A stretch of 62,986 nucleotides of DNA from Nocardia takedensis NBRC 100417 (GTDB taxonomy: Bacteria > Actinomycetota > Actinomycetes > Mycobacteriales > Mycobacteriaceae): positions 1 to 62,986 of the forward strand of contig NZ_BAGG01000095.1 in assembly GCF_000308695.1 (NCBI RefSeq), written 5' to 3'. The notes under the pieces were generated by a model. That model was not told the origin of the DNA, ran no database searches, and saw nothing but the letters and a program-made list of their open reading frames with translations. The position numbers were made by a program, and so were the translations under genes. This document shows, in pieces, positions 1-9,076 of this stretch (the first letter of the stretch is position 1; each line of letters starts with the position of its first letter).

Positions 1-3000
1 CGCGCCCGGCAGTTCGTCCAGCCCGATCAACCTACTGCCCGCGAACCAGCGCTGCACCCACGCGTGGAAGGCGGTGCCGCGCCGCGCCAACGGATTCGGC
101 GGGAACGGCAGCGGCCTGCGCAACCGGCGCGCCAATTTCGTCGGGTCCGCCCGCATCTCCACCAGCGCCGTCGCCGGAATCCGCCCCGGCAGTTCCACCT
201 CACGCGCCGCCGCCCGGACCGCCTCGAACTCCGCGAGCAGCGCGTCCACATCCGACGCCCACCCATCGGGGTCGTTCGGATCGGTCGCGAACTCCGCCGG
301 GGGGACGTGGTCGTCCGGGGGCGGGAGGAAATCCTCCGGCAGGGGGGCGTGGGTGTCATCGAGCAGGTACGGGTCCTCCTCCGCGAACGCCACCAGGCCG
401 GGAGCGGAATCGTCGGCGGACGGTTCGACGTCCGGGAGGGGGACGACCGTCTCCGGCCGCGCGGAGTCCACGGGTGACGGGGTGCGGAGGGCTTCGAGGG
501 CGGCGCGGACCAGGGCGGCCCCCTCCTCGACGGGGGCGCGGCGGGGGCCGAGGGGGTCGCGGGGCCAGGGGGCGGAGGCGGGGTTGTCGGTGAAGGGGTT
601 GACGGCTTCGGGGTCGGGGGCGGGGTCCCAGCGGACGACGTCGACGGCGGCGTGGACAGGACTGTCCGTGGATTCGGCGGCAGCTTTCAGGTCGAGCAGG
701 AAATCGGAGGGGCCCTTGGGTTTCGCGCCGGTCTCGGCCCAGTGGTGCGCCGAGAGCAGCAGGGCGTGTTCGGTGCGGGTGACGGCGACGTAGAACAGGC
801 GGCGCTCCTCGTCGACGCGGCGGTCCTCGAGGGCTTGTTTGTGGGCTTTGATGGCGCGATCGAGGTCGGCGCGGTCGGACAGGTCGCTCAGGTCCAGGAC
901 GGGGACGCCTTCGGCGGAGTCGGCGCGCACACGGTCGCCGCGCAGCGTGGTGGGGAGTTCGGCCAGCGCGCCGAGCCAGGTGCCCGAGGCGGCGCCGGAA
1001 GGGAATACGCCGTCGACCACGTGCGGGACCGCGACCACTTCCCATTCGAGACCCTTCGCCGCGTGCACGGTGAGCACCTGGACGCGGTCGCGCGCCACCT
1101 CCACCTCGCCCGGTTCCAATCCGTTCTCGACGGATTCCGCGGCGGCGAGGAAGGCGAGCAGCCCGCTCAGCGACGCGCCGGTGTCGGCGGCGTAGCCCGC
1201 GACGACCTCGGCGAAGGCGTCGAGGTGTTCGCGGCCCGCGCCCGTCCCCGCCATCGCCCGGCGCGCCTGGGTCTCGACGCCGACACCGATGGTGCGCTCG
1301 ACGTCGGCGACCAGTTCGGCCAGCGGTTGGCCGCCGCGTTCCCGCAGCGCGGCGAGTTCGGCCGCGAGGTTCTCGATGCGCTCGTAGCCCGACTCCGAAT
1401 AGCGCTGCGACGGCCCGGGATCGGCGATGGCGTCGGCGAGGCCGGCCTGCTCGGCGGGTTCGGGAGCCACCTCGCGCAGGGCGGCGGCGAGGGCGGCGGG
1501 GTCGGTGATCTCGGCGGTCCCCTCCCGCGCGAGGCGGCTGATGGACAGTTCCCTGGCCCGGTCGGCCAGCGCCGCGATATCGGTCAGCCCGATGCGCCAG
1601 CGCGCTCCCGTCAGGATGCGCATGGCCGCGCTGCCCGCCGCGGGTTCGGCGATCAAGCGCAGGGTGGCGACGATGTCCGCGACCTCGGGTGTCGCCAGCA
1701 GACCCCCGAGACCGACGATCTCGACCGGCAGTCCCCGGTCGCGCAGCGCTTCGGCCAACGGCGCGGCGTCGGCGTTGCGGCGCACCAGCACCGCGGAGGT
1801 CGGCGGCGGCTTCCCTTCGGCGCGATGCTCGGCCCAGTGCGCGGCGATCCGCTCGGCGACCCAGTCGCGTTCCTGGGCGACGGTCTCGAGCAGCGCGAAG
1901 GTGACCGGACCGGATTCGGCGTGCGGCGCGGCGCGCAGGGCGTCCACGGTGACGCCGCCGCGGTCGGCGGCCTGGCGGCGCAGCGGATCGGCGACCAGAT
2001 TCGCCAACGCGAGCGCTTCGGGCGGGTTGCGCCAACTGGTCAACAGCGGCAGCGTCGGCGCGGGAACCCCCGGGGCACAGGGGAAGTCGGCGGCGAAACG
2101 CGGCAGGTTGGCGGCCGACGCGCCACGCCAACCGTAGATGGACTGCATCGGATCGCCCACCGCCGTCACCGCCAGACCTTCCTCGCGCGCGGTCGCGTCG
2201 CCGCCGAACAGGGCGGCCAGCAGGATGCGCTGGGCGTGACCGGTGTCCTGGTACTCGTCGAGCAGGACCAGACGGAAACGGTCGCGTTCGGCGAGGCCGA
2301 CCTCGGGATGTTCGGCGGCCAACCGCGCGGCCAACGACATCTGCGCGCCGAAATCCAACGCGCCGCGTCGACGCAACGCCGCGTGCAGTTCCCGGACCAG
2401 CGGCAGCAACGCGACCCGCTCCCGCTGGACCTGCACCGGGGCGAGCAGCGTCCGACTGGGGCCGCCGCGCTGCCGCGGCCCCGGCGGCAGGGTGTGGACC
2501 AGCTTCTCCAGTTCGGTGTGCGCCTCGGCCAACTGTTCCGGCTCCACCAGATGTTCGGCGAGCTGCCCCGACAGCGCCAGCACCGCCTCGGTCACCGAGA
2601 CCGGCGTGCGATCGGTCTCGAGGTCGCCGTCCCAGTTCCGCACGACCTGGTGGGCCAACTGCCACAGCTGGGTCTGGGTGAGCAGCACCGACGACGGCTC
2701 CACCGGCAGCAGCAACCCGTGCTGGGTCAGCAGCCTGCCCGCGTAGGAGTGATAGGTGCTGATCTCCGGTTCGGCCCCGGCCAATCGCGTGCGCAACTCC
2801 CCCGTCGGGTCGAGTCTGCGCAGCAGCGGCGCACCGGCCAACCGCGCCAGTCGCGTGCGGATCCGGGAAGTCAACTGCTGGGCGGCCTTGCGGGTGAAGG
2901 TCAGCCCGAGCACCTGATCCGGCGCGACCAACCGATTGGCGACCATCCACACCACGCGGGCGGCCATCGTCTCGGTCTTGCCCGCGCCCGCACCCGCGAC

Positions 3001-3105
3001 CACCAGCGTCGGCTCCGACGGCGCCGCGATCACCGCGGCCTGTTCCTCGGTCGGCGGCGGCAACCCGAGCGCCTCCGCCAACCGGTGCGGCGTCACGCGC
3101 GCCAT
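1..3105 (-). CDS. adnB: AdnB-like ATP-dependent helicase-nuclease, C-terminus cut by window edge
   Basis: This is the partner of the adjacent AdnA in the mycobacterial-type double-strand-break resection complex; in that family AdnB is the lead translocating motor. The frame is open without a stop from the ATG at 3105 to base 1, giving 1035 visible codons. The N-terminus starts MARVTPHRLAEALGLPPPT, Walker A GAGAGKT is at residues 38-44, motif II is LLDEYQD, motif III GDPMQSIYGWRG, and motif VI lies near VAVTRTEHALLL. After an acidic linker the C-terminal nuclease region begins (GTAFHAWVQRWF), but its catalytic D and K residues lie outside the window. The family is about 1100 residues long, so some 60-70 are missing. 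The start is chosen because upstream in-frame codons offer no ATG or GTG and the N-terminus fits the family. About 160 bases separate it from adnA on the same strand. Confidence 0.9.
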   Translation of the reverse strand, partial: MARVTPHRLAEALGLPPPTEEQAAVIAAPSEPTLVVAGAGAGKTETMAARVVWMVANRLVAPDQVLGLTFTRKAAQQLTSRIRTRLARLAGAPLLRRLDPTGELRTRLAGAEPEISTYHSYAGRLLTQHGLLLPVEPSSVLLTQTQLWQLAHQVVRNWDGDLETDRTPVSVTEAVLALSGQLAEHLVEPEQLAEAHTELEKLVHTLPPGPRQRGGPSRTLLAPVQVQRERVALLPLVRELHAALRRRGALDFGAQMSLAARLAAEHPEVGLAERDRFRLVLLDEYQDTGHAQRILLAALFGGDATAREEGLAVTAVGDPMQSIYGWRGASAANLPRFAADFPCAPGVPAPTLPLLTSWRNPPEALALANLVADPLRRQAADRGGVTVDALRAAPHAESGPVTFALLETVAQERDWVAERIAAHWAEHRAEGKPPPTSAVLVRRNADAAPLAEALRDRGLPVEIVGLGGLLATPEVADIVATLRLIAEPAAGSAAMRILTGARWRIGLTDIAALADRARELSISRLAREGTAEITDPAALAAALREVAPEPAEQAGLADAIADPGPSQRYSESGYERIENLAAELAALRERGGQPLAELVADVERTIGVGVETQARRAMAGTGAGREHLDAFAEVVAGYAADTGASLSGLLAFLAAAESVENGLEPGEVEVARDRVQVLTVHAAKGLEWEVVAVPHVVDGVFPSGAASGTWLGALAELPTTLRGDRVRADSAEGVPVLDLSDLSDRADLDRAIKAHKQALEDRRVDEERRLFYVAVTRTEHALLLSAHHWAETGAKPKGPSDFLLDLKAAAESTDSPVHAAVDVVRWDPAPDPEAVNPFTDNPASAPWPRDPLGPRRAPVEEGAALVRAALEALRTPSPVDSARPETVVPLPDVEPSADDSAPGLVAFAEEDPYLLDDTHAPLPEDFLPPPDDHVPPAEFATDPNDPDGWASDVDALLAEFEAVRAAAREVELPGRIPATALVEMRADPTKLARRLRRPLPFPPNPLARRGTAFHAWVQRWFAGSRLIGLDELPGA

Positions 3106-3267
3106 CGCCGCTCCCGGAACCGCCCCACCCCCGATGCGCCGCGCGCGGCAGACCAGCGAAGCGAGCGCCACGCGGGGGTAGCCGGGGCCGGCAGCGCTCG
3201 ATTCATCACCACACTCTCCCAGATGTCCGGTCGGCGGTGACCGTGACCTGGGGTCGAGTGGCGGCGG

Positions 3268-6200
3268 TCATTCGTCGGTGACTTGTCGTCCGGTGTCCTG
3301 GACGGGGCAACTGCCCGAGACGGGGCAATGGCGGCAGCCGTCGTTGCGCATGGCCAGATAGCTGGGACCGCGGGTCGAGGCGGCCGCGTCGTGGATGGTG
3401 TCGCGCCAAGCGTCGAGCGCTTCGGCGTCGAGCGGGTCCTGGGTGCGCTCCGTCGCGCCGTCACGGCTGGGCTTGGCGACATAGACCAGGCGCGCGCCAC
3501 CCGGTTCGCCCGGGGTGGGCGCGGTGTCGGGGGTCTCCTCGCCGGGTTCGTCGAGCGCGCCGAACGCCGCCGCGACCTGATAGGTGGCGAGCTGGGCGTG
3601 TTCGGCGGCGGCCTGTTTGGTGACCGGGGTCTTGCCGGTCTTGACGTCCACGATGACGAAACGCCCCTCGGCATCGCGTTCGAGGCGGTCGACGCGGCCC
3701 TTGATCCGCACGGGCGGTTCGCCTTCGCCGCGGGCGGGCAGTTCGCAGTCGACCGGCACCTCCACCCCCGCCTGCGTCAATTCACCCCTGGTGTTGCGGA
3801 CCCAGGCGAGGAAGGTCTCCAACATCGCCTCGGTGCGGCGCAGTTCCTGCCGCGAATGCCACCCGGTGCCCGGGTCGACCGCCCGCCACGCCCGGTCCAG
3901 CGCGGCACGCACCTCCGACTCCGGCACCCGGCCCGCCAGGGCCTGCACGAGCGTGTGCACGAGATTGCCCTTGACCGCGTGCGGGTTGTCGCCGTCGGAG
4001 CCGCCGTTGCGTTCCAGCGCCCAGCGCAACGGACAGGTGCGCAACTGCTCGACCGTCGAGGGCGACAGCGAGACCGGCGCGCCGTCGTCCTCCCACAGCG
4101 GACGCTCCGAACTGAGCTCCCCGGTGCCGTACCAGTCCTCGGGATGGGTGCCGGGAACGCCCGCGTCGGCGAGCCGGGCGAGTTGGTGGGCGGCGCGCCG
4201 ACGGCGGTCGGGATCGGCCGCGCTGTCGCACACCACCCCGCGCAACTCCGCCACCAGGGCGTGCATCACCAAGGCCCGGCCCGGATCGACCACGGGCAGC
4301 GCGCCCGGTTCCCGCTCGTCGTCGTGGCCGAGCAGTTCGCCGAGGAAGCGCGACGGGACCAGATCGCGGTCACCCGTGACCGATTCGACGGCGGTGACCA
4401 GCAGCGAGCGCCGCGCCCGACCGCACGCGACCAGCAGCAGCCTGCGCTCCTCGGCCAGGATCGGCGCGGCCCGGCCGACCTGCTCGTCCACGAGGTCGAT
4501 ACCGGCGGTGAGGTCGACCAGGTCCTCGGTGTGCAGCAGGGTGCCGCGCGGGCGCGGATTCGGCCAGATGCCCTCCTGGACCGCCGCCACCGCCACCACC
4601 TCCCACTCCCGGCCCGCGGCGGCGTGCGCGCTGAGCAGGGCCACCGCCTCGCCGGGCGCGGTCAGCGGCGCGGTGTCCTGCGGAATCTCCTGCTGGACCA
4701 GGTATTCCACGAACCCCTCGACACTCGCGCGCGGAAGCCGGTCGACATAGGCCGCCGCGGCGTCGAACAACCCGACGGCGGCGTCGAGATCGCGATCGGC
4801 CTGCATCCCCACCGCGCCGCCGCGTTCGGACTGCGCGACCCAGCGGCGCTCCAACCGCGACGCCGTCCACAGCGCCCACAGCACGTCCTCGAGCCCCGCC
4901 CCGGACCGCCTGGCCTTGCGGGCGCGCTCGAGCGCGGTCAGGACGCGGCGCAACGGGGCCGCCTCCACCTCGGTCAGCCCGTCGAGCAAGGTGCGCTCCC
5001 CCGTGCCGACCAGCAGGTCGCGCAGGATGCGCGCGGACGGCTGATCGATCAGGTCCGGCGCCGCGTCGTCCGGCGGGGTCGGCGTCGCCGGGCGGTCGGC
5101 TTCGGTTCGGGCACGCGTGGTTTCGGTATCGGCGGGGTTCACGACCTCCAGGCCCCAGTCCGCCTCGTCGTCGTGCCACTGCGCCTCGGTCGGCTCGAAG
5201 GCCGACCATTCCTCCGGCGCGGGCAGGTCCTCCGGATCGATATCCCAGGGCTCCTCCGGACCGGGCTCCGTATCGACGGGTGGCGGCGGGGGCGCGCTTG
5301 CGTCGGCTTCGGCGGTATCCGGATCGGCGGTTCCGATTTCCTTCGACGCACCCCACTCGTCGTAATCGCCTTGTCCTCGAACGTTCTTCCCTTGTGCGCG
5401 GGCCAGTTCGACCACGCTGCGGCGGATTCCGCGACGCAGGCGGCGCAGGGTGATCTGATCCGCGCCGCCGAGTGGGCCGCCGAGCAGGTCGAGGGCGTCC
5501 TCGGCCGAGAAGAGGTCCTCGTCGGGGGCGCGTTCGCCGGCGAGCAGGGCGCGCAGGGCCGAGAGCATCCAGGACGCGCCGCGGCGGCGGGCCAACGGGA
5601 CGTCGAGGGCCGGTTGCTGGACGGGGACGCCCGCCGCGAGCAGGGCGCGGCGCAGGGGGGCGAGCGAGAGCGGGACCGAGCGGACGACGACCGCCATCTC
5701 CGACCACGGGACGCCCGCGGTGAGATGGGCGCGACGCAGGTGGTCGGCGATGAGGGCGGCTTCCTTGGCGGGCGTGGCCAGGACGCGCACCCGCACGGCG
5801 GCGCGATGGTCGGTGGGCTCGGCTTCGCGGTCGGGCGGAGTGAAACGGTGCGGCGCGCTGCCGGGGAGACGGGCGGCGATGCGGGCCAGCGTGGCGTGGA
5901 TCGGCGGACTCGCGCGATGACTCTCGCGCAGCACGATGCGCTGCCCGTCGGGGACCTCGAGGTCGGTCAGGAAGCGCGAATCCGCGCCGCGGAAGGTGAA
6001 CACGGCCTGATCGGGATCGCCCGCGACGACCGTGACGTGCGAGGCGGCGCCGATGACCCGCACCAGCAACGCCGCCTGGGGGTCGAGGTGCTGCGCGTCG
6101 TCCACCAGCAGATAGCGGATGCGGGCGCGTTCGGCGGCGAGCAGGTCGGCGTCGCTCGCGAGCGCGTCCAGGGCCGCGCCGACCAGTTCGGCGGCGTCGA

Positions 6201-6948
6201 GCGCGGGCGCGCTGGCCTCGGGCGCTTCCACGCCGACCGACCAGCGCAGCAGCATGGCCTGTTCGTAGCGCATGGCGAAGCGGCCCGCGGCCACCCATTC
6301 CTCGCGGTCGTGGGCGCGACCCCAGCGCATCAGGTCCTCGGGGCCGAGGCCGCGTTCGGTGGCGCGCAGCATGAGATCGCGCAACTGCTCGGCGAATCCG
6401 GCCAGGGTGAGGGCGGGTTGCAGCCGTTGCGGCCAGAGGTATTCGCCGCCCGCGGCGATGTCGAGCAGGTCGCCGCGCAGCATCTCGCGCAGCACCGCGT
6501 CCTGTTCCGCGCCGGTCAGCAGTCGCGGCGGCGGGTTGCCGTGGGCCGTGGCGTGGCGGCGCAGGACCGCGAAGGCGTAGGAGTGCACGGTGCGCACCAG
6601 CGGTTCGGTGGTGGCGCCCGGTACGCCGCCTTCGGCCCCGTCGATCCCCGCCAGACGTACGGTGATCGCGTCGCGCACGGCTGCCGCCGCCTGTTTCGAA
6701 TGGGTCAGGACCAGCACCGATTCCGGGTCGGCTCCCTCGGCGATCCGGGCGGCGGCCACGTCGACGAGCAGCGCCGTCTTCCCCGTGCCCGGCCCGCCGA
6801 GCACCTGCCAGGGGCGGAACCCGGGGCGCACCGGCCCCATCTGCCGATGGGCCTCGAACAGCGCGCGCACCTCGGCGCCCCAGAGCCGCGCTCCGGGCGT
6901 CCGCGCGTGCCTGCGAACAAGTCGCACCGCCCCATCCGATCGCACCAC
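3268..6948 (-). CDS. adnA: AdnA-like helicase-nuclease subunit
   Basis: UvrD-like motor plus C-terminal PD-(D/E)XK nuclease, subunit of the AdnAB resection machine. Walker A GGPGTGKT is at about residues 51-58, motif II is LLVDDAQHLDPQ near residue 280, and QAVFTFRG follows. The nuclease core is VDVKTGKT near residue 1100. Four cysteines suitable for a 4Fe-4S cluster are visible: one in LRTCPLRW and three in CRHCPVSGSC (residues about 1205-1214), as in AddB and Cas4 nucleases. The frame stays open to an ATG at 7176, but that start would overlap the divergent hydrolase gene at 7169, so the GTG at 6948 is preferred (1226 residues; an adjacent GTG at 6945 is equally possible). It is longer than the roughly 1050 residues usual in mycobacteria, mainly because of an acidic proline-rich insertion at about residues 518-634. 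Confidence 0.88.
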   Translation of the reverse strand: MVRSDGAVRLVRRHARTPGARLWGAEVRALFEAHRQMGPVRPGFRPWQVLGGPGTGKTALLVDVAAARIAEGADPESVLVLTHSKQAAAAVRDAITVRLAGIDGAEGGVPGATTEPLVRTVHSYAFAVLRRHATAHGNPPPRLLTGAEQDAVLREMLRGDLLDIAAGGEYLWPQRLQPALTLAGFAEQLRDLMLRATERGLGPEDLMRWGRAHDREEWVAAGRFAMRYEQAMLLRWSVGVEAPEASAPALDAAELVGAALDALASDADLLAAERARIRYLLVDDAQHLDPQAALLVRVIGAASHVTVVAGDPDQAVFTFRGADSRFLTDLEVPDGQRIVLRESHRASPPIHATLARIAARLPGSAPHRFTPPDREAEPTDHRAAVRVRVLATPAKEAALIADHLRRAHLTAGVPWSEMAVVVRSVPLSLAPLRRALLAAGVPVQQPALDVPLARRRGASWMLSALRALLAGERAPDEDLFSAEDALDLLGGPLGGADQITLRRLRRGIRRSVVELARAQGKNVRGQGDYDEWGASKEIGTADPDTAEADASAPPPPPVDTEPGPEEPWDIDPEDLPAPEEWSAFEPTEAQWHDDEADWGLEVVNPADTETTRARTEADRPATPTPPDDAAPDLIDQPSARILRDLLVGTGERTLLDGLTEVEAAPLRRVLTALERARKARRSGAGLEDVLWALWTASRLERRWVAQSERGGAVGMQADRDLDAAVGLFDAAAAYVDRLPRASVEGFVEYLVQQEIPQDTAPLTAPGEAVALLSAHAAAGREWEVVAVAAVQEGIWPNPRPRGTLLHTEDLVDLTAGIDLVDEQVGRAAPILAEERRLLLVACGRARRSLLVTAVESVTGDRDLVPSRFLGELLGHDDEREPGALPVVDPGRALVMHALVAELRGVVCDSAADPDRRRRAAHQLARLADAGVPGTHPEDWYGTGELSSERPLWEDDGAPVSLSPSTVEQLRTCPLRWALERNGGSDGDNPHAVKGNLVHTLVQALAGRVPESEVRAALDRAWRAVDPGTGWHSRQELRRTEAMLETFLAWVRNTRGELTQAGVEVPVDCELPARGEGEPPVRIKGRVDRLERDAEGRFVIVDVKTGKTPVTKQAAAEHAQLATYQVAAAFGALDEPGEETPDTAPTPGEPGGARLVYVAKPSRDGATERTQDPLDAEALDAWRDTIHDAAASTRGPSYLAMRNDGCRHCPVSGSCPVQDTGRQVTDE

Positions 6949-7168
6949 GCGCGCTATTCCAGCAGACACCCCCGACAAGATCAGGTCCTCCCCCGGCCGG
7001 AGTGACGCACATCGGTGCGGCGCTGCAGAGGCGCACCCGGTGACGGCGAGCACATTCGCGGCATCGCCCCCGCCGCCCACCGACACAGCACCACCCCCGA
7101 CAGCCGCGGACACAGCGCCACCCGTCGGCCGGATCGACGCGATGCTCGTATTCGGGCGCTGCGGCACA

Positions 7169-7957
7169 ATGTCCACCGTGTCGCCGCTTCATGTGCATCG
7201 TTTCGGTCCCGCCGACGGCCCGCTCCTGCTCGCCCTGCACGGTCTGACCGGTCACGGCGGCCGGTGGGCGGCCCTGTCTCGCGACCACCTGCCGCAGATG
7301 CGGATCGTCGCGCCGGATCTGCGCGGTCACGGGCGCTCCACCGGGCTGCCGCCGTGGGATTTCGAGCGGGTGGTGGCCGATCTGGTGGAGCTGCTGGCCG
7401 AGGAGACCGACGGGCCGGTGCCGGTGGTGGGGCATTCCTTCGGCGGCGCGGCGGCGCTGCATCTGGCGGCGACGCACCCGGAACTGGTCTCCTCGCTGAT
7501 CCTGCTCGACCCGGCGATCGGCATCGATCCGGCCCGTCTGGCCGAGATCGCCGCGCAGACCCTCGCGAACCCCGATTACGCCGATGTCGAGCACGCGCGC
7601 TCCGACAAGCTCGCCAGTTCCTGGGACGAGGTCGACCCGGCGGTGCTGGAGGCCGAACTGGCCGAACATCTGGTGCCCACCGCGAACGGCAGGGTCGGGT
7701 GGCGGATGAGCCTGCCCGCGATCACCTCCTACTGGGGTCAGCTGGCCCGCGACGCGGTGTTCCCGCCCGCCGACCTGCCGACGGTGCTGGTGCGCGCGGA
7801 GAAGGTGCGACCGCCGTTCACCACCGACGAGTTCCGCGCGGAGTTGGCGCGACGACTGGGTTCGAACCTGGACTCGCGCGTCTTCGACTGCGACCACATG
7901 GTCGCCCAGGCCCGGCCCGCGGAGGTGGCCGAGCTGATCCGGGCCGCGTCACGGTGA
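7169..7957 (+). CDS. alpha/beta hydrolase, LipV-like
   Basis: Single-domain alpha/beta hydrolase of 262 residues. The oxyanion-loop sequence LLALHGLTGHGGRW is near residue 20, the nucleophile elbow is VVGHSFGGAA with Ser at about residue 90, an acid is likely in VLVRAEKVRPPF, and the catalytic His is in FDCDHMVAQARP near the C-terminus. The position next to adnA and before the alkyltransferase-like gene matches M. tuberculosis lipV (Rv3203), so it is probably the orthologue; the true substrate is unknown. ATG 7169 is used; GTG 7178 is an alternative. The stop codon overlaps the next gene's GTG by 4 bases, indicating translational coupling. Confidence 0.85.
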   Translation: MSTVSPLHVHRFGPADGPLLLALHGLTGHGGRWAALSRDHLPQMRIVAPDLRGHGRSTGLPPWDFERVVADLVELLAEETDGPVPVVGHSFGGAAALHLAATHPELVSSLILLDPAIGIDPARLAEIAAQTLANPDYADVEHARSDKLASSWDEVDPAVLEAELAEHLVPTANGRVGWRMSLPAITSYWGQLARDAVFPPADLPTVLVRAEKVRPPFTTDEFRAELARRLGSNLDSRVFDCDHMVAQARPAEVAELIRAASR

Positions 7958-8259
7958 CGACCTCCGAGGAGCAGATCGAACACGTCCGGGACTTGGTCGC
8001 GCGCATTCCGGCGGGCGCGGTGGTCACCTACGGCGACATCGCCGCGGCGGCCGGGCTGTCCACCCCGCGCACGGTGGGTTGGATCATGCGCACCGATTCC
8101 GCCGACCTGCCCTGGCACCGGGTGATCGGCGCGGCGGGCAGACCCGCGGCGCATCTGGCGCAGCGCCAACTGCGTCTGCTGGCCGAGGAGGGTGTGCCGA
8201 TCCGCGACGGACGGGTGGATCTGCGCGCGGCGCGTTTCCGGTTTCCCGAACTTCCGTAG
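7954..8259 (+). CDS. alkyltransferase-like protein (ATL), MGMT-fold
   Basis: Small MGMT-fold DNA-binding protein of 101 residues, the same length I recall for Rv3204. Tyr26 (VTYGD) and the arginine finger Arg39 (TPRTVG) used to flip damaged bases are present. The active-site motif PCHRV of true O6-alkylguanine transferases is PWHRV here (Trp54), so the protein cannot accept an alkyl group. In the known ATL family such proteins bind O6-alkylguanine and flag it for nucleotide excision repair. GTG start overlapping the hydrolase stop (GTGA). Confidence 0.88.
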   Translation: MTTSEEQIEHVRDLVARIPAGAVVTYGDIAAAAGLSTPRTVGWIMRTDSADLPWHRVIGAAGRPAAHLAQRQLRLLAEEGVPIRDGRVDLRAARFRFPELP

Positions 8260-8289
8260 CCGCGCCCCGGAGGCGGGTTACCGTTAGGT

Positions 8290-9039
8290 ATGTCCACCCG
8301 CTTGGCGTGTGTCGTTTTCGACGCGGACCGGCCGCGGTCGGTGGCGGGATTCTGGGCCGAACTGCTCGGCTGGACGGTGACCTTGGATCGACCCGACGAG
8401 GTCGACGTGGCCGCCCACGACCCCGACGGCCTGGAGATCGCGCTGATGTTCCTGCCCTCCGACGACGGCAAGCGCGGCAAGAATCGCATCCATCTGGATC
8501 TGGCCAGTCGTTCGCTGGATCATCAACGGGTGCAGGTCGATCGCGCGATGGCGTTGGGCGCGCGGCCGGTCGACATCGGGCAGGGCGCGGTGCCGTGGGT
8601 GGTGCTGGCCGATCCGGAGGGCAACGAGTTCTGCGTGCTGGAGCCGCGTGAGCAGTACGTGGACACGGGGGCGATCGCGGCGATCGTGATCGACACCCAC
8701 GATCCGATGCGCCTGGCGGCGTTCTGGTCGGCCGCCTCGGGCTGGCCGGTGGGCTACGACGCCGCCGATGTGACGGGTCTGCGCTCGGCCACCGGGCTGG
8801 GGTGCTGGCTGGAATTCGTGCGCACCGCCGAGGCGAAGTCCGGGCGCAATCGCCTGCACCTGGATCTGACCTCCTTCCCGGCCGACGATCAGGTGCGCGA
8901 GGTGGCCCGGTTGCGGGCCGCCGGGGCGACGCCGCTGGCCGAGGGCAGTCTGGGGCCCGCGCCCGGTCTGCCGCTGGCCGACCCCGAGACCAACGAGTTC
9001 TGCCTGCTGCGTCCGGCCACGGACCTGTCGACGGTCTGA
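8290..9039 (+). CDS. tandem VOC / glyoxalase-like domain protein
   Basis: A 249-residue protein made of two similar halves (residues about 1-120 and 125-249), each with the beta-alpha-beta pattern of the vicinal oxygen chelate fold; the repeated signatures are NRIHLDLAS / NRLHLDLTS and ADPEGNEFCVL / ADPETNEFCLL. This matches the glyoxalase-like group common in actinobacteria; substrate and metal use cannot be told. A TACCGT element ends five bases before the ATG, so the mRNA may be nearly leaderless. It is the first gene of the block that interrupts the order shared with mycobacteria. Confidence 0.8.
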   Translation: MSTRLACVVFDADRPRSVAGFWAELLGWTVTLDRPDEVDVAAHDPDGLEIALMFLPSDDGKRGKNRIHLDLASRSLDHQRVQVDRAMALGARPVDIGQGAVPWVVLADPEGNEFCVLEPREQYVDTGAIAAIVIDTHDPMRLAAFWSAASGWPVGYDAADVTGLRSATGLGCWLEFVRTAEAKSGRNRLHLDLTSFPADDQVREVARLRAAGATPLAEGSLGPAPGLPLADPETNEFCLLRPATDLSTV

Positions 9040-9076
9040 GACGGTGTTCCGCGGCTCGGAACCGACGAATTAGCAT

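Noticed and set aside
356..2950. 864-codon open frame on the minus strand inside adnB
   Set aside because: Arginine/glycine/alanine-rich shadow of the real adnB frame; no domain and biased composition typical of off-frame GC-rich DNA.
3093..3206. ATG at 3206 as the adnB start
   Set aside because: It is in a different frame that stops at 3093; the helicase frame begins at ATG 3105.
652..3240. 862-codon open frame on the plus strand opposite adnB
   Set aside because: Antisense shadow; the minus-strand frame carries all helicase motifs.
3283..7005. 1240-codon plus-strand open frame opposite adnA
   Set aside because: Antisense shadow of adnA with no recognisable domain.
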